DNA from: Desmodesmus armatus
Taxonomy: Eukaryota > Chlorophyta > Chlorophyceae > Sphaeropleales > Scenedesmaceae
Direction of reading: 5' to 3'
NCBI GenBank assembly: GCA_007449985.2
Contig: VIIQ02000577.1
Span: 124,001 to 188,000 of the forward strand
Length of the DNA: 64,000 bases
The position numbers and the translations under genes are program-made. Below are positions 61,809 to 64,000 of this stretch, in pieces; the stretch's first letter is position 1, and every line of letters starts with the position of its first letter. The notes beneath the pieces are model-generated. The model ran no database searches, was not told the DNA's origin, and saw only the letters and a program-made list of their open reading frames with translations.

Positions 61809-62186
61809 AGGGGGGGGGGTGGACGGCAGGCGCGGGGAGGGGAAGGGGGGTGAGTAAGGTGAGGAGGCGTCCAAGTTCACTTGTGCTTTCTTTGGTGAGA
61901 ACCCTGCAGTGGTCTGTCAGTCCTGCTTGCTCAGGTCGTGGTTCAGCACACTGCACCTGTCAACATGTTGGGCATTGCCACCAAGGCATACATGTGCATG
62001 TGCTTTTTGCGTGCTGCATGATGGTTGCTCACTCGCACAGGTCACAACAGCTGTTGGTCATTCTTTGCCGCTCAAGTTGTGGTTGGGTGGCATGCTGTGC
62101 TGGGGCCCCCAGTGGAGTGGTTTCTGTCCTGCACAGCCACATCCATCATGGCGGCATGACACATGTGGCCTGCATGTTGCTGATTA

Positions 62187-62570
62187 GTGGATAGGTATCA
62201 GTGTTTGCATGTGCTGTATCAGGGTAGCACCAGTCAATCCTGCTGGCTTACGTCGCACACTGCACGTTGGACACTGCACGAAGGGAGCATGCTGGTCAAT
62301 CCCGCTCCAATGCGCACAGACATATGGATGCAATTGTGTGCCTGTGCGTATTTTTTGGTGCGTTGATTTTTCCAAGAAACAGGTGCTTTGCCGGTCAGTC
62401 CTGGTGTGGCATTCTGTGCTGGGGGAGTGATGTGCATTTAGGCGCGGCCACAATCATATCATGCATGGATGTGTGCCGTTGTGTGTTTGTGAGCGGGTAT
62501 CAATGTACGGATGTGCTGTGTTAGGGTAGCACACTGCAGCGTTCTGGCAATCCTAGGAAGCCTGCTTGCT
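62187..62570. repeat. Diverged tandem duplication, unit about 300 bp
   Basis: GTATCAGTGTTTGCATGTGCTGTATCAGGGTAGCAC (62195 onward) is matched at about 62496 by a similar block with a few substitutions. Each is followed by CAATCCT and GCACACTGCAC segments. Confidence 0.6.
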
Positions 62571-63119
62571 TGAAGAAATCGCCGCACACTGCACCCTCAC
62601 TGTGTTGGGGAATTTCTGCTGAGTTGTATCTGGCCACTCGTATACGCACACTGCTTTGGGGATGCCTATCGCACTTTGATATGTTGCTGTTTCCAGATGC
62701 GGCAATGTGGCCAACAGTGTTTGATGTCTTGCCACAAGCCTTGGTTGTGGTAAGTGATGTTCAGCACTGTGAGTCACACCGTATATATGGTGTGACACCA
62801 TGATGTGACATCATATCTTGTTTTGTCGACAATTGATGATCTGTCAGCCTGTGCTACAGCTGCTGCATCGGGGTTGGGTGGTGATGCATCCGATGTGTAG
62901 GCCACGTACAGTGTAGGCCCCGCTTGCACTGCAACAGCTTCATCCTTTTGGATCCTTTCCAGGCCCTGAAGCTTCTACTTGCAGTTTGGACATCAACATT
63001 GCTGGGCAAGAGTGTCCATCTGCTGGCCGATTTGAAAGTAGACTTTGTTGCAGGGCTGAGGATACTTGCTGTTCTCCCTTACTTTGAGCCATTACTGATG
63101 GTGGCATCTTTACTTGCAA
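62570..63119 (+). CDS. Possible two-exon coding segment, unrecognised
   Basis: A frame ending at 62749 with a GTAAGT donor (HFDMLLFPDAAMWPTVFDVL) joins in phase 0 to 62963-63119 (acceptor TTTCCAG; ALKLLLAVWTSTLLGK, LRILAVLPYFEPLLMVASLL). The product is Leu-rich and helical in character, possibly membrane-associated or an alpha-solenoid. I do not recognise it. Start and end were not found; it could be a relic. Confidence 0.3.
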
Positions 63120-64000
63120 GTAGCAGCAGCAGCAAATTATCAGCACGCCGCAGCAGCGGCAGTGCCTGCATTGTTGTGCTTACAGCAGCTGAGCTTGTCG
63201 TGCTCACAGCGCCGTCTGAAGGTCGAGACAAAGATTTGCATGTGCTGCTGTGCAGGTGTTGCCATCACCCAGTGGGTGGGTGGTGTGCAGCCAGCCATGC
63301 ATGCATGCATGCTGTTGGGAACATCACTGCTGCTGGTGGTTGCTCCCTGCAGGGTGTTGCAGCACTGCTACAGGCACTCAGTGCAGTGCAGTGCAGTGCA
63401 GTGCAGCTGTTATATTTGAGTGAACGCTTACGAGCAGGGCACGTGAGCTGGAGCTCTTGGCAATTGTTGGGTTGAGTGGTCTTAAGGTTGTACTACAACC
63501 AGTATGCGAGTTGCTTGACGATGTTGGAGTGTAACATCCGCTGAATGCTGACAAGGTAAAATGCTGACAAGGTACAAAAGCAACTAGTGCCATGTAGCAA
63601 GTGACAGCGACGCGTCACAGGTTGGTCACGGCACTGCAACAATCTCATGGTGTGAGGTGGATTAGGCTGGCCCATGGAGCAGACCCGGATGACCTCGGAG
63701 CTACACCCAGTCATGGACACATCCAGGACAATCCCAGTAAAATCAGCCAGAGGCCCTGCATACAGTCACCCAAGCCTTGTCAACACCCTCCTCCCTGCAA
63801 ACAGCATGACTGCCGTGCCGGAATGCATGCAACGAGTGAGGACCAGGACCGACATCTGTCACACATGCCTGTTGAGTGAGGCAAGCCGGCCCCACCATCC
63901 AGCTGACAGCCAGCTGGGCACCATGGCCAACCAACTTAAAAAGCCTCAGGGGGCATCATGCATGCTGGTGCTGGCAGCTCCACACACTGAAAGCAGAGTG
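63120..64000. other. Right end of window, no gene recognised
   Basis: It contains a (GTGCA)n microsatellite near 63376-63407, an ATGC repeat near 63297-63312, and short open frames on both strands, none protein-like enough to call. Confidence 0.4.
63376..63407. repeat. (GTGCA)n microsatellite
   Basis: Five or six tandem pentamers, same class as the TGTGC repeat at 4103. Confidence 0.8.

Larger units (their letters stand above)
60561..62569. other. Repeat-rich region without a recognised gene
   Basis: Open frames here are short and G/T-rich. It contains degenerate TTTGATTGAGG repeats, a GT microsatellite and one member of a 300-bp duplication. A plus-strand stretch near 61570-61740 (GGTLRSRRRALFAAGL) is mildly protein-like but has no splice partners that I could join. 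Confidence 0.35.

Overview
The window is nuclear DNA of a eukaryote, most likely a core chlorophyte green alga. Reading frames are cut into many short exons joined by GT...(T)GCAG introns, CAG/CTG/TGC repeats are pervasive, GC content is moderate, and gene content is plant/alga-like: a plant-type FAN1 with a HIRAN domain, an eukaryotic 5-oxoprolinase, and a receptor-like kinase with an algal-style ectodomain. The exact lineage is my inference. Most of the long open frames are antisense or intronic noise, so genes were rebuilt here by joining exons at splice sites with matching phase.

Layout. 1-1608 (+): last four exons of an unrecognised gene. 2334-10227 (+): a 15-exon FAN1 structure-specific nuclease gene. 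11391-12851 (-): a leucine-rich-repeat protein. 14111-31705 (-): a 29-exon 5-oxoprolinase gene. Its intron 26 carries, on the opposite strand, a three-exon gene for an HUH (rolling-circle type) endonuclease resembling Replitron transposases. Its intron 15 carries a dispersed repeat also found inverted at the left window edge. 33120-54723 (+), divergent from the oxoprolinase: a 17-exon receptor-like protein kinase (signal peptide, N-glycosylation-rich ectodomain, one membrane span, kinase domain). Its intron 8 is 13.6 kb long because it holds a perfect-looking tandem array, six copies of a 689-bp element with terminal inverted repeats alternating with five copies of a 1819-bp spacer (period 2508 bp). 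57286-60243 (+): a 5-exon thiolase-fold condensing enzyme whose active-site spacing matches OleA. 60244-64000: repeat-rich sequence with weak exon-like stretches.

The genes do not form a pathway. They are independent housekeeping or signalling genes (DNA crosslink repair, gamma-glutamyl cycle, membrane signalling, acyl condensation). The unusual biology lies in the introns, namely the HUH element with a cluster of hairpins upstream of its gene, and the TIR-element array, where a single 4-bp target-site duplication flanks the whole 13.2-kb block while no internal copy has matching flanks. Two genes close in frame only if one base is added, in receptor-kinase exon 2 and in 5-oxoprolinase exon 13. 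Both sites should be tested as sequencing errors or real lesions.
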